64,000 bases of DNA, from positions 62,001 to 126,000 of the forward strand of contig NZ_JAJLQZ010000009.1 in the NCBI RefSeq assembly GCF_020991375.1, read 5' to 3'. Source of the DNA: Glycomyces amatae. GTDB taxonomy: Bacteria > Actinomycetota > Actinomycetes > Mycobacteriales > Micromonosporaceae. Numbering within the stretch: position 1 is the stretch's first letter; each line of letters opens with the position of its first letter. Shown in pieces: positions 30,279 to 38,600 of the stretch. The notes below the pieces were generated by a model. The model was not told the DNA's origin. It searched no databases and saw only the letters and a program-made list of their open reading frames with translations. The position numbers and the translations under genes were made by a program.

Positions 30279-31748
30279 ATGGAACCCGGAACCCTGATCG
30301 CCGACCGCTACCGGCTCGACGAGGTCATCGCCTCCGGCGGCATGGGCACCGTCTGGCGCGGGTTCGACACCCGCCTCAAGCGGGCCGTGGCGGTCAAGAT
30401 CCTCAAGACCGGCTTCGAGGACGACGACACCGCCCGCGCCCGCTTCGAGCACGAGGCCCAGTCCGTGGCCGCCCTGCGGCACACCGGCATCGCGGCGCTC
30501 TACGACTACAGCGACATGGAGGACGAGACCGGCGCGGTCCTGTCCTACCTGGTCATGGAGCTCATCGAGGGCCGCTCCCTGACCGCGCGGCTCCTGGCCG
30601 GCCCCCTGGAGCCTGCCGAGGCCATGCGCCTGTGCGCCCAGGTCGCCGAGGCCCTCCAGTGCGCCCACGAGGCCGGGATCGTCCACCGGGACGTCAAGCC
30701 CGCCAACATCATCCTCGACGGGCGCGGCCGGGCGGTCCTGGTCGACTTCGGCATCGCCCTCTCCGCCGGGCGGGCCGCCATCACCGAGACCGGGATGCTC
30801 CTGGGCACCCTCTACTACGCCTCGCCCGAGCAGCTCGAAGGCCGCGAGCTGAACTACGCCACCGACGTCTACTCCCTGGGCGCCGTCGCCTACGAGTGCC
30901 TCGCCGGGAACCCGCCGTTCACCGGCGACACCGCCGGGACCATCCTCAACGGACACCTGAACCGGCCGCCCCCGCCGCTGCCCGAGACCGTTCCCCCGGA
31001 GGCCGCCGCGACGGTGCTCCGGGCCCTCGCCAAGCAGCCGGACCGGCGCTGGCCCAGCGCCGCGGCGCTCGCCGCGGCCGCCACCGGCCGGCCGCTCCCG
31101 CCGAACGTCTTCGACACCCCCGGCCCGGCGGCACCCGCGACTCCCTTCGACACGACGACGGCGCTGCGCCGCGAACCCCTGAAACCGAAGCGCCGCAGGC
31201 GGATCGTCCTCGTCGCAGCGGCGATCGCCGCCGTGGCGGCCGCCGCTGCCGCGGTGGCGCTCCCGCCCCTGCTCGACACGGCCGAAGACGGCGAGGGCGG
31301 CGTCTTCGGGGCGTACGGATCGGTGGACCCGAGCAACGGCGAGGCGATGCCCTCCGACGCCGCCTCGAACTCGGAGACATCCACATCGGACACCGCCTCG
31401 GCCGAGGAGCACGAGGCCGCGACCACCGAGGCGGACGACCACGACGAGGGCACCGGCGGTTCGGGCGGCGGCGACCCCGCCGACGAGGACACCGGCGGCG
31501 AACCGGGCACCGTCGACGGCGGTGCGGCGACGCTCCCCGACCTCTGGGGCCTCCACTTCGAGGAGGCCTGGACCGAGCTCTACCGGGCGGGCTGGGAGAA
31601 CCTGAGGCTGGCGACGAGCGACGCCGACCCCGGCACCGGCCAGACCGAGTGCACCGTCCTGCACCTCGACCCCGAAGGCGGCACCCCCGCCCACTACGAC
31701 GAGCAGGTGACCATCACCTACCTGGAGTTCGCCCCCGGCAACTGCTGA
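30279..31748 (+). CDS. Serine/threonine protein kinase with transmembrane helix and PASTA-like domain
   Basis: A 489-residue PknB-type kinase. The kinase domain has the glycine loop ASGGMGTVW, the VAIK-type lysine in AVAVKIL, HRDVKPAN (D138, K140), DFG in VDFGIAL and SPEQ plus DVYSLG. A juxtamembrane basic patch and one membrane helix (about 309-330) separate it from an acidic Ser/Thr/Glu-rich linker and a single C-terminal PASTA-like domain (LPDLWGLHFEEAWTELYRAG). PASTA domains sense cell-wall fragments. TAGGAT at 30232-30237 may be its -10 element. Its stop almost touches the convergent gene. Confidence 0.9.
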   Translation: MEPGTLIADRYRLDEVIASGGMGTVWRGFDTRLKRAVAVKILKTGFEDDDTARARFEHEAQSVAALRHTGIAALYDYSDMEDETGAVLSYLVMELIEGRSLTARLLAGPLEPAEAMRLCAQVAEALQCAHEAGIVHRDVKPANIILDGRGRAVLVDFGIALSAGRAAITETGMLLGTLYYASPEQLEGRELNYATDVYSLGAVAYECLAGNPPFTGDTAGTILNGHLNRPPPPLPETVPPEAAATVLRALAKQPDRRWPSAAALAAAATGRPLPPNVFDTPGPAAPATPFDTTTALRREPLKPKRRRRIVLVAAAIAAVAAAAAAVALPPLLDTAEDGEGGVFGAYGSVDPSNGEAMPSDAASNSETSTSDTASAEEHEAATTEADDHDEGTGGSGGGDPADEDTGGEPGTVDGGAATLPDLWGLHFEEAWTELYRAGWENLRLATSDADPGTGQTECTVLHLDPEGGTPAHYDEQVTITYLEFAPGNC

Positions 31749-31751
31749 CCC

Positions 31752-32714
31752 TCAGGCGCGGAAGTCGACCGTGTAGCGCTGGGTGCCGCCGCCGCTGGTG
31801 GCGTAGAGCCACTCGTCGAGGTCCCTGTCGTAGACGGCGTCGGGCAGGTCGACCGCGAACTGGACGCTCAGCAGGTCGGCCGGGACCACGAACTCGACCG
31901 TGAAGTGCCGGTAGACGGGGGCGGTGCCGCCCTCGTCCTTCTCGCCCTTCTCGTCCGTGTGCTCGACGGTGAGCGGGGCGACGACCTCCTCGCCGACGTC
32001 GATCCACAGCTGCGAGGCGGCGTCGAAGGGCCAGTCCTGGTTCCAGTCGGTCTCGACCATCAGGCTGAACACGGCGGTCAGGACCGCCTCGTCCGGCCCG
32101 CACAGCCAGCCGCGGTCCTCCGCGAACGCGCTGCGGGTGACGGTGACCTCGTCGTCCAGGGTCGCCCCGGCGATGTACCACTCGTCGTCGCCGGTCTCCA
32201 GGTTCATGTTGGCGCTGATGGTGAACGAGCGCTCGCCGAACGCGCCGTGGTAGTACGCGGCGGCCTGCTCGGCGATCTCGCCGCCGGCCAGGTCCAGCGT
32301 CTGGGTGCGCTCGGCGTCGGTCACGGCGACCGTGGCCGCGGCGTCCTCGCCGACCACCGCGGCGAAGTACGCGTCCCCCTCCGGGAGCCCCTCGACGGAC
32401 CAGCGCTCGTCGCCGAGGACGACCTCGGTCGCGACCTCGTGGGCGCTGTCCTCGGGGAGCGTCGCGCTCGTTTGGTCGGCGGGGAAGTGCACCAGCGCCA
32501 GCCGCTCGTCGTCCTCCAGCCCGGGGGTCTCGCCGAGCAGGTCGGCCAGGGCCGCGATCTCGCCGGGACCGGCCAGGAGCAGGCAGGAGACGCCCAGGCT
32601 GAAATGCGGGCCGCGGAGCGTCCCCGGCGCCTCGGCCCCCTCCGGGCAGGCCTCGGCGGCCGCGGCGGTCGACTGCGCCGTGAACGGCTCGTCGCCGCCC
32701 GCCCAACCCCCCAC
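31752..32714 (-). CDS. Hypothetical secreted-like protein with uncertain N-terminus
   Basis: A 320-residue protein of beta-rich, acidic composition, seemingly an exported domain (FSLGVSCLLLAGPGEI, FTISANMNLETGDDEW, WNQDWPFDAASQLWIDVG). GTG at 32714 is the only start found in a frame that stays open upstream for many codons without ATG, and it lacks a convincing ribosome site. No signal peptide precedes the domain. The true N-terminus may therefore have been lost or be encoded in another frame. I do not recognise the family. The 3' end lies three bases from the convergent kinase gene. Confidence 0.55.
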   Translation of the reverse strand: MGGWAGGDEPFTAQSTAAAAEACPEGAEAPGTLRGPHFSLGVSCLLLAGPGEIAALADLLGETPGLEDDERLALVHFPADQTSATLPEDSAHEVATEVVLGDERWSVEGLPEGDAYFAAVVGEDAAATVAVTDAERTQTLDLAGGEIAEQAAAYYHGAFGERSFTISANMNLETGDDEWYIAGATLDDEVTVTRSAFAEDRGWLCGPDEAVLTAVFSLMVETDWNQDWPFDAASQLWIDVGEEVVAPLTVEHTDEKGEKDEGGTAPVYRHFTVEFVVPADLLSVQFAVDLPDAVYDRDLDEWLYATSGGGTQRYTVDFRA

Positions 32715-32963
32715 CGAAGCGCCTGCCCCCCAAGCGGTACGCCCCTCGGGATGGCGGACGCGGCCCCCGACCGCCCGGCCGGCGGGTGCACTGCCCGAAG
32801 CTCCCGGATCGCTTTTGAGCGAATATGCCGAAGGGGGGAATCAGAGGAGGGACAAGACGGTTGGCAGAACCAGTGATCTCTCTGGTCATATTGCATCACA
32901 ATTGTTCTATCGGTCCACTCCGGTCGCGTTGAGGTGAGGAGGGGCGGGAGGTCGGATATGCGA

Positions 32964-32969
32964 TAGCAT
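32964..32969 (+). promoter_or_regulatory. -10 element TAGCAT of a leaderless promoter
   Basis: TAGCAT is followed by six bases and the ATG of the two-TM protein at 32976 with no ribosome site. The 260 bases upstream (32715-32975) are lower in GC than their surroundings and hold nothing else recognisable. Confidence 0.5.
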
Positions 32970-32975
32970 GCTGGC

Positions 32976-33821
32976 ATGCAGGACCTCTCCCGAGAAACGC
33001 ATCGCAAGGTAATAGAGATCTTAATTGCAATTATCACATCGGCTGCTTTGTTGTCGACCGCTATCGCCTGCGTCGCGATCTCCTTTGGTGCCTGGAAGGA
33101 CCCGGAACGGATCGCCGACATTCAATCGGTCGTGCGAACCCTGGCGGGCGCGCTCGGGGGCTTCATATTGGCGGTGGGGCTCCAGCTGTTCGTGATCGAC
33201 CGGCGCAGCATCAGGGCCAACGCGGCCCTCGAGGCGGCCAAGCAGGAAATTGCAGCCCTGGGAAGGCTGATCACCCCGCAGGTGGACGGGGCGCTCAAGT
33301 ACCGGCGAGAACTCGAGCAATGGCCGCTCGGTTTGAGCGACTGCAAGAGTCTTTACATCAACGGCATGTCCCTGAGGTCGTTCACCAACGAGCACCTCCA
33401 ATCGATCGAGGGCATCGCCGCCAGGAATGGAAAGTGCAAAATTCTCTTCCTTCGGCCGAGGTCGAATGCGAGCGCGGTGGTCGCCAAGCATTTCATAAAA
33501 ACTGAAAGTCCTTCGAAATACGACAATGAGATAATTCAAAGCATTGAGAGATTGTCTCGGCTTGTGGAGCGATGGGCCGATCGCATTGAGGTGAGGACTC
33601 TTGATAATGTACCGACGTCCAGTATCGCCCTGATCGACGCCAAGTCGCCGACTGCCAAAATGGTCGTCGAGATCTACACATATGACGAGTCTTCTGCTTA
33701 CAGGCCGCACCTGAGTCTGGCTCCGAACGTTTCCCCGATTTGGTACAACTACTTCGAACGGCAATTCGAGCGACTCTGGGACGAAAGTGAAGCTTGGTCT
33801 TTCAAAAGGATGGGTGGATAA
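32976..33821 (+). CDS. Two-transmembrane protein with C-terminal soluble domain (DUF5919-like)
   Basis: A 281-residue protein. Two membrane helices (about 12-37 and 50-73) are followed by a short coiled coil (RANAALEAAKQEIAALGR) and a soluble alpha/beta domain with LYINGMSLRSFT, KCKILFLRPRSN, RIEVRTLDNVPTSSIALID and MVVEIYTYDES. The soluble part resembles the DUF5919 or PLD-like fold found beside regulatory domains. GC content is far lower than the rest of the window (about 45-55%). It abuts the NUDIX gene (TAAATG), so the two form an operon. The 2TM-plus-sensor layout recalls membrane effectors of nucleotide-signalling defence systems, an inference. Confidence 0.6.
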   Translation: MQDLSRETHRKVIEILIAIITSAALLSTAIACVAISFGAWKDPERIADIQSVVRTLAGALGGFILAVGLQLFVIDRRSIRANAALEAAKQEIAALGRLITPQVDGALKYRRELEQWPLGLSDCKSLYINGMSLRSFTNEHLQSIEGIAARNGKCKILFLRPRSNASAVVAKHFIKTESPSKYDNEIIQSIERLSRLVERWADRIEVRTLDNVPTSSIALIDAKSPTAKMVVEIYTYDESSAYRPHLSLAPNVSPIWYNYFERQFERLWDESEAWSFKRMGG

Positions 33822-34598
33822 ATGTCGAGGGCAAAGCGAATTGAAGAACTGGACGCGCGAGTCCGATTCCACGGCAAAGTGTTCGATGTCATCGAGATGA
33901 ACGTGGAAACGCCCATAGGCCGACAGGATTATGAGTTCGCCGTCTGCGAGGACGTGGTCAGGGTTTATCCGGTCGACAGGGAGGACCGGCTTTGGCTCAT
34001 CAACGAGATCAAACCGGGAGTTTCCAGCGAACGCATTCTGAGGACCGTTTCGGGCGCGATCGAGGCCGGTGAATCCGCTGTTGAGGCCGCATACCGGGAG
34101 CTATATGAGGAGCTCGGGATATCCGCGGACTCGCTTCGGATGTTCCATACGTCGTCGCCCATGCTCAAGCTGTTCCACAATGTCCATCATATCGTGGCGT
34201 TCAATCTCGAGATGCCGAGCGATGAATGGAAGCCGGACGCGGACAGCGATGAGGACATCGAGCCGGTGGGCATCGACCTCCGGCATATCGAGGACATGGT
34301 GTGGGAAGGATCGTTCCAGGAGGACACCATCGCTTTCGGAATGCTGCGGCTACTGCGCACATGGCCGCAGATCCAAACGGCTCACCGACTCAACTCGATG
34401 TTACGGGAGAACCCGTCTATCGCGTTTCCGGTGTTGACGACCAGGATCAGGGACTCGGAGTCCAGCGAGGGTCGGTCGACGAGCTGGTGGAGGCGGTCGA
34501 GCACACCCAGGCCGACCGCCCCGCTCGGCTCCGCCGAGACGTTCGCTGCGACCGCCCGGGAGACCCCCAGCAGCACTTCGTCCTCGCCGACCCTGTGA
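33822..34598 (+). CDS. NUDIX hydrolase, ADP-ribose pyrophosphatase-like, with antisense-overlapping C-terminus
   Basis: A 258-residue frame with a complete NUDIX box at residues 78-100: G-x5-E-x7-RELYEELGI. The upstream strands (VFDVIEMNVETPIGR, VCEDVVRVYPVD, LWLINEIKPG) match the ADP-ribose pyrophosphatase type, which hydrolyses nucleoside diphosphates linked to another moiety. The ATG directly follows the stop of the two-TM gene, with AGGA upstream. Codon use is AT-rich to about residue 190. The last 70 residues overlap the convergent PLP-enzyme gene and switch to high GC, so the original stop has probably been lost and the tail is read-through. Confidence 0.78.
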   Translation: MSRAKRIEELDARVRFHGKVFDVIEMNVETPIGRQDYEFAVCEDVVRVYPVDREDRLWLINEIKPGVSSERILRTVSGAIEAGESAVEAAYRELYEELGISADSLRMFHTSSPMLKLFHNVHHIVAFNLEMPSDEWKPDADSDEDIEPVGIDLRHIEDMVWEGSFQEDTIAFGMLRLLRTWPQIQTAHRLNSMLRENPSIAFPVLTTRIRDSESSEGRSTSWWRRSSTPRPTAPLGSAETFAATARETPSSTSSSPTL

Positions 34599-35353
34599 AC
34601 GACATAGGGCTCCCTGACGGCTCCGGTCTTGTCGGGGGAGGCGTGGCGGGAGAGCGACCTCCCCGTGCGCGTCAGCGCTTCGACGTCCAGCCATACGGGG
34701 CCGTAGAGCATGCGGGCGAGCGAATCCCGCCGCTCCACGCTCAGCGGCACGACGTCGCAGTCGTACGGGGCGAGGTAGTCCATGATCTCGTTGCAGAGGA
34801 TGCCGGCCCCGAAGGGCACGATGCAGACGTCGGGGACCCTTCCGAGCTGCCGCACCGATTCGACGATGACGTCCACATAGGCGGGTTCCGCCAACCCCTC
34901 CGTGATGTTGAGCAGCCGGACCGGGTGCCCCTGGTGCTCCTCGACGATCTGCGCCATGCGCCGGTCGTCCAGGATTTCGGCCCGGGGGTCGAACGGCAGG
35001 ACGGTGATCCTCGAATCGAGGTACCGGACCAGATCGTCTCCTTTCAGGAACGATCCGGAGGTCGAAGGGCCCAGCACCCACGACGCCGGGACCTCCTCCG
35101 GCATGAGGGCGTACACGGGCACGGCGTCGTCATAGAGGCGGCGGTAATGGGCGAGGCTCAGCGCCGTGTTCCCGTACGAGATGGTCGCGATCGAGAGGCC
35201 TTCTCGATGCGCCTCGGCCAGCGCCTTCTCGCAGAGGCGATCCTTGAAGGTGCCCGTGGGGTGGCGGCTCTCGTCCTTCACGTACAGGCGGTTGAAACCG
35301 GCGACGGGAGCGATGCGGGTGAGCGGGGTGGGTTCGGGCGAATGGCGCCGCAT
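34382..35353 (-). CDS. Threonine synthase-like PLP-dependent enzyme
   Basis: A 323-residue fold-type II PLP enzyme. The cofactor lysine lies in HPTGTFKDRL (K37), the threonine synthase/cysteate synthase form of the motif. ISYGNTALSLAHY would be the phosphate- or carboxylate-binding loop, and VPFGAGILCNEIMDYL provides the glycine loop for the PLP phosphate. It is shorter than canonical ThrC (about 350-480). The preceding HprK-like kinase gene ends 8 bases away. Together they could phosphorylate and then replace a hydroxyl in a serine- or homoserine-like substrate; this is inference. Start at 35353 is 12 bases after GGAGG; an ATG at 35389 would overlap the kinase gene. Confidence 0.78.
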   Translation of the reverse strand: MRRHSPEPTPLTRIAPVAGFNRLYVKDESRHPTGTFKDRLCEKALAEAHREGLSIATISYGNTALSLAHYRRLYDDAVPVYALMPEEVPASWVLGPSTSGSFLKGDDLVRYLDSRITVLPFDPRAEILDDRRMAQIVEEHQGHPVRLLNITEGLAEPAYVDVIVESVRQLGRVPDVCIVPFGAGILCNEIMDYLAPYDCDVVPLSVERRDSLARMLYGPVWLDVEALTRTGRSLSRHASPDKTGAVREPYVVHRVGEDEVLLGVSRAVAANVSAEPSGAVGLGVLDRLHQLVDRPSLDSESLILVVNTGNAIDGFSRNIELSR

Positions 35354-35361
35354 TGCAGAGG

Positions 35362-36375
35362 TCAACCTCCGAGGATCTGTAGGAACCATCGTTTCAGCTG
35401 ATCCGGGGTGCCGGTGTTGTTGATGAGACCGACTCGGCAGGAGTCGAGCAGCCGGCGGTACTTCTGTCTCTCGATCTCGATCCGCCGCTCGTCCCGCAGC
35501 AGCAGCGACCCGTTGAGGAAGGGCTCGTTCGCGTCGTAGAACGGCGAGTACTGGCCTCGGGCCAACCAGTCGAGGTCGACCCGGCCCTCGAGCACGCCGG
35601 GCCGCTCGCCGCGGTTCCGAATGATGAAGATGACGTGCCGCAGCGCCGTCGCGGACGCCGGCACGTCTTCGCCGAAGACCGAGAACGGGTCGACCAGCAG
35701 CCGATCGCTCGGAGCGGGGGTGCGCGGGAACTCGTATGCGGAGTTGAAGGCGAGGATGCTCTGCGCCTTCATGTGCAGCTTCAGCTCTCCGGTGTAGTGC
35801 GCGACGGCCCCGTCGAGACCGACGGGGCCCCAGTCGTCGTTGACGATCCTCGGCTCGAGCCCGCCGTCGTGCTTCACGGACGAGACCAAGGTCGTCTTGC
35901 CGGCCCCCGAGCTTCCCATGACCAGGACGCCGTGTCGTCTTCCGTCGATGCCGAGGGACAGCGCGCATCCATGGGCGAACAGGACCCCCGCTCCCGCGGA
36001 GAAGGACGCCAGGCCGCGAACGGCCACCTTCACCTCCGTGTAAGAGGTCGCAGCGGTCATCCAGAGCTGCGATCCGCCCGGCCTCCAGTACCTGCCTTGA
36101 TCGAGGCGCTCGTCGAGCTGATGGGAGGCGGCCGGAGCGGCGAGTGCGACGACCGTCGATCGAGGCTTCGCGGTCGTGCACTTCCAATGCTCCCTGAGCC
36201 GGGCGTGCAGCGACTCCGAATCCGATATCAGACCGACGGGCACGGGCTCATCGCCGGTCTCGATGCTCACCGCGGTTAACGGCAGTGCCGTCGCAAGGCG
36301 CTCCAGGTCGCGGTCTTCAGTCGAGAGGGCGGAGGTCGCCTGGACATTCGGGGCGATGACGCGACCATTGGCCAT
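35362..36375 (-). CDS. HprK-like serine kinase (P-loop)
   Basis: A 337-residue P-loop kinase-like protein. The C-terminal half has the HPr-kinase-type Walker A GSSGAGKT (154-161), preceded by GRRHGVLVM and followed by NDDWGPVG, which matches the acidic pair of HprK-like enzymes. The N-terminal half is unassigned. In actinobacteria, HprK-like proteins are not tied to sugar catabolite control but occur with RiPP and small-molecule pathways, and some phosphorylate free serine. A good promoter lies upstream. The ATG at 36375 has GGAG six bases before it, and an ATG at 36441 lies upstream of the predicted transcription start. Confidence 0.78.
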   Translation of the reverse strand: MANGRVIAPNVQATSALSTEDRDLERLATALPLTAVSIETGDEPVPVGLISDSESLHARLREHWKCTTAKPRSTVVALAAPAASHQLDERLDQGRYWRPGGSQLWMTAATSYTEVKVAVRGLASFSAGAGVLFAHGCALSLGIDGRRHGVLVMGSSGAGKTTLVSSVKHDGGLEPRIVNDDWGPVGLDGAVAHYTGELKLHMKAQSILAFNSAYEFPRTPAPSDRLLVDPFSVFGEDVPASATALRHVIFIIRNRGERPGVLEGRVDLDWLARGQYSPFYDANEPFLNGSLLLRDERRIEIERQKYRRLLDSCRVGLINNTGTPDQLKRWFLQILGG

Positions 36376-36431
36376 GATCGTCTCCAGTGGTGACGAGGGG
36401 CGCCTCCGCAGGGAAACCGAAGGTGAGGGAG

Positions 36432-36460
36432 ACTCTAGCATTTTCTTCGGCAGATGTCAC
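36432..36460 (-). promoter_or_regulatory. Promoter of the HprK-like/PLP-enzyme operon
   Basis: On the minus strand GTGACA (36460-36455) and TAGAGT (36437-36432) are 17 bases apart, close to the actinobacterial consensus. Transcription would start near 36425, giving a leader of about 50 bases to the ATG at 36375. Confidence 0.55.
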
Positions 36461-36601
36461 GCTTCGCGGGACGATGAGGATATACGGGATGGAACGGTCC
36501 TATAGGCGATGGCTGTTGTTCCGGGCGAAGCCTTGAGCTCTGCCTTCCGCATGGGAGGCAACGTCTCCGGGTCTGTCGGAACGGCTCGGACCGTGGCGCG
36601 T

Positions 36602-36658
36602 GTGACGGGTGGGGGAATCTCTGGTACGTTCGCTGAGAACGTTCTTAAGAACGTTTTC
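36602..36658 (+). promoter_or_regulatory. LacI operon promoter with two CG-centred operators
   Basis: GTGACG (36602-36607) and TACGTT (36625-36630) are spaced by 17 bases, with the start expected near 36637. Downstream, AACGTTCTTAAGAACGTT (36638-36655) is a perfect 18-bp palindrome that also reads as two CG-centred LacI-type sites 12 bases apart: AGAACGTTCT (36636-36645) and an imperfect AAGAACGTTTTC (36647-36658). Repressor bound there would block the initiating polymerase. AGGGG precedes the LacI ATG. Confidence 0.7.
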
Positions 36659-36681
36659 AACGACGAAACCAGGGGCTGCGC

Positions 36682-37695
36682 ATGGCCGAGACGAAGAAGT
36701 CCAACCTCGCGCTGGTCGCCGCGCGGGCCGGTGTCTCCGTGGCGTCGGTGTCGCGGGTCCTCAACGGAGGCGCCGCCTCCGCGGAGATGACCCGCCGCGT
36801 CCGCGAGGCCGCCGAGGAGCTGGGCTACGTGCCCGACACCAGCGCGCGGACCCTGCGCACCGGGCGCACCGACCAGATCGCCCTCGCCGTCGCCGACGTC
36901 GGCAACCCCGTCTACGTCCAGATGATGCGCACCGTCGCCGGCGTCGTCGGCAAGGCCGGCTACCGCCTCGTGGTCTCCTCCACCGGCTCGGACCCCGCCG
37001 ACCAGATCGACCTGCTCTCCAGCCTCAACCGCGGCTACGCCGACGGCCTCCTCCTCAGCCCCCTGCGCATCACCGCCGAGCTCATCGACGCCATGCGCGG
37101 CAGCCGCCTCCCCATCGTCGTCATCGGCTCCCTCCCGCCCGACGTCGAACTCGACAACGTCCGTGCCGACTCAGCCACCGGCATGGGCCTCGCCGTCGAG
37201 CACCTGGCCGCCCAGGGCCGCCGCCGCATCGCCCTCGTCAACGGCCCCGTCGACACCGTCCCCGGCGCCGCCCGCCTCGCCGGCTACCTCGCCGCCGTCG
37301 ACCGCTTCGACCTACCCTCCAGCTCCGAACTCCAGGTCACCGCCACCGGCTTCACCTACCGCGCCGGGCGCCGCGCCACCGCCGACCTGCTCCGCCAGGC
37401 CAGCCCCGACGCCATCGTGTGCGCCAACGACCTCCTCGCCGTCGCCGCCCTCAAGGAGCTCGCCGCCGCCGGCGCCCGCGTCCCCGAGGACGTCGCCGTC
37501 GTCGGCATGGACGACACCGACGCCGCCGAACTCGCCACCCCGTCCCTGACCAGCGTCGACCTCGGCTCCACCAAGCGCGCCAAGGCCGCCGCGAAACTCC
37601 TCGTCCGCCGCATCCAGGACCCGGACGCCCCCGTCCAGCGACTCGTCATCGCCCCCGGCCTGTCCGTGCGCGAATCCACCCGGGAGGCCGCATGA
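36682..37695 (+). CDS. LacI family transcriptional regulator of the glycoside operon
   Basis: A 337-residue regulator of standard length. The HTH occupies residues 8-30 (LALVAARAGVSVASVSRVLNG) with the hinge at about 50-62. The sugar-binding core includes IALAVADVGNPVYVQMM, GLLLSPLRI and CANDLLAVAALKELAAAG. It is the first gene of a ten-gene operon and its stop overlaps the permease ATG (ATGA), so it is co-transcribed with its target genes and autoregulated through the palindrome overlapping the transcription start. The inducer is probably the imported sugar or glycoside. Confidence 0.92.
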   Translation: MAETKKSNLALVAARAGVSVASVSRVLNGGAASAEMTRRVREAAEELGYVPDTSARTLRTGRTDQIALAVADVGNPVYVQMMRTVAGVVGKAGYRLVVSSTGSDPADQIDLLSSLNRGYADGLLLSPLRITAELIDAMRGSRLPIVVIGSLPPDVELDNVRADSATGMGLAVEHLAAQGRRRIALVNGPVDTVPGAARLAGYLAAVDRFDLPSSSELQVTATGFTYRAGRRATADLLRQASPDAIVCANDLLAVAALKELAAAGARVPEDVAVVGMDDTDAAELATPSLTSVDLGSTKRAKAAAKLLVRRIQDPDAPVQRLVIAPGLSVRESTREAA

Positions 37696-38600
37696 CCGCC
37701 CTCGCCGCACCGCCCCGGCCCCGCCGCCGCAGCAGCGACGGCCGCGACGCCTGGCTCCTCGTCCTGCCCGCCCTCCTGCCGGTGATGCTCTTCAGCGTCT
37801 ACCCCCTCGTGTACGGCGTGGCCCTCGGCTTCACCGACGCCGAAGCGGGACTCAACGTCGAGACGCACTTCAACGGCCTCGACAACTACGTCGAGCTCGC
37901 CGGGAACGGCCTGTTCTGGGACTCGTTCAAGATCGGCCTCATCTGGGCCTTCAGCGTCACGGTCCTCCAGTTCCTCGCCTCCCTCGGCCTCGCCCTCCTG
38001 CTCAACCTCGACCTGCGGCTGCGCTGGCTCGCCCGCACCCTCGCGCTCGTCCCCTGGGCCATGCCCCCGGTGATCATCGCGATCATGTGGCAGCTCATGC
38101 TCAACCCCAGCTACGGGCCCGTCAACCGCACCCTCGACGCCCTCGGCCTGCCCTCGAGCATCAACTGGCTCGGCGAGGCCTCCATCGCCCTGCCCGTGGT
38201 CATCGTCGTCGGCGTCTGGGCGGGGATGCCCCAGACCACCGTCACCCTCCTCGCCGGGCTCCAGTCCGTCCCGGCCGAGCTCAACGAGGCCGCCGCCATC
38301 GACGGCGCGAGCACCTGGCGCCGCTTCTGGCACGTCACGCTCCCCGCCCTGCGGCCCATCATCGTCGCCATCACCACCCTCGACCTGATCTGGAACTTCA
38401 ACTCCTTCGCGCTCGTTTTCGTGCTCACCGCGGGCGGACCCGGCGGCACCACCATGCTCCCGAGCCTGTTCGCCTACAACGAGGCCTTCCGCTACGGCAA
38501 CTTCGGCTACGCCGCGGCCATGGGCAACGTGATGGTGATCCTGATCGGCGCGTTCCTGTTCCTCTACCTGCGCGGCCAGATGCGGAGGCGCCTCCAGTGA
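37692..38600 (+). CDS. Carbohydrate ABC transporter permease (MalF/UgpA type)
   Basis: A 302-residue integral membrane protein with about six helices. The signature loop that contacts the ATPase is EAAAIDGASTWRRFWHVTLP (the EAA-G motif). Other family marks are NLDNYVEL-like FNGLDNYVEL and the final YAAAMGNVMVILIGAFLFLYLR. It couples to LacI by ATGA and to the second permease by GTGA. Together with the second permease and the binding protein it forms a CUT1-type sugar importer; no ATPase gene is present, so a shared MsiK-like ATPase encoded elsewhere is likely. Confidence 0.92.
   Translation: MTALAAPPRPRRRSSDGRDAWLLVLPALLPVMLFSVYPLVYGVALGFTDAEAGLNVETHFNGLDNYVELAGNGLFWDSFKIGLIWAFSVTVLQFLASLGLALLLNLDLRLRWLARTLALVPWAMPPVIIAIMWQLMLNPSYGPVNRTLDALGLPSSINWLGEASIALPVVIVVGVWAGMPQTTVTLLAGLQSVPAELNEAAAIDGASTWRRFWHVTLPALRPIIVAITTLDLIWNFNSFALVFVLTAGGPGGTTMLPSLFAYNEAFRYGNFGYAAAMGNVMVILIGAFLFLYLRGQMRRRLQ

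Noticed and set aside
29502-31694. 730-codon minus-strand frame opposite the immunity and kinase genes
   Set aside because: Low-complexity Gly/Val/Arg sequence, while the + strand encodes a full kinase catalytic core.
35389-35389. Alternative ATG for the PLP enzyme
   Set aside because: It would overlap the kinase gene by 28 bases and lacks a ribosome site; the ATG at 35353 follows GGAGG.
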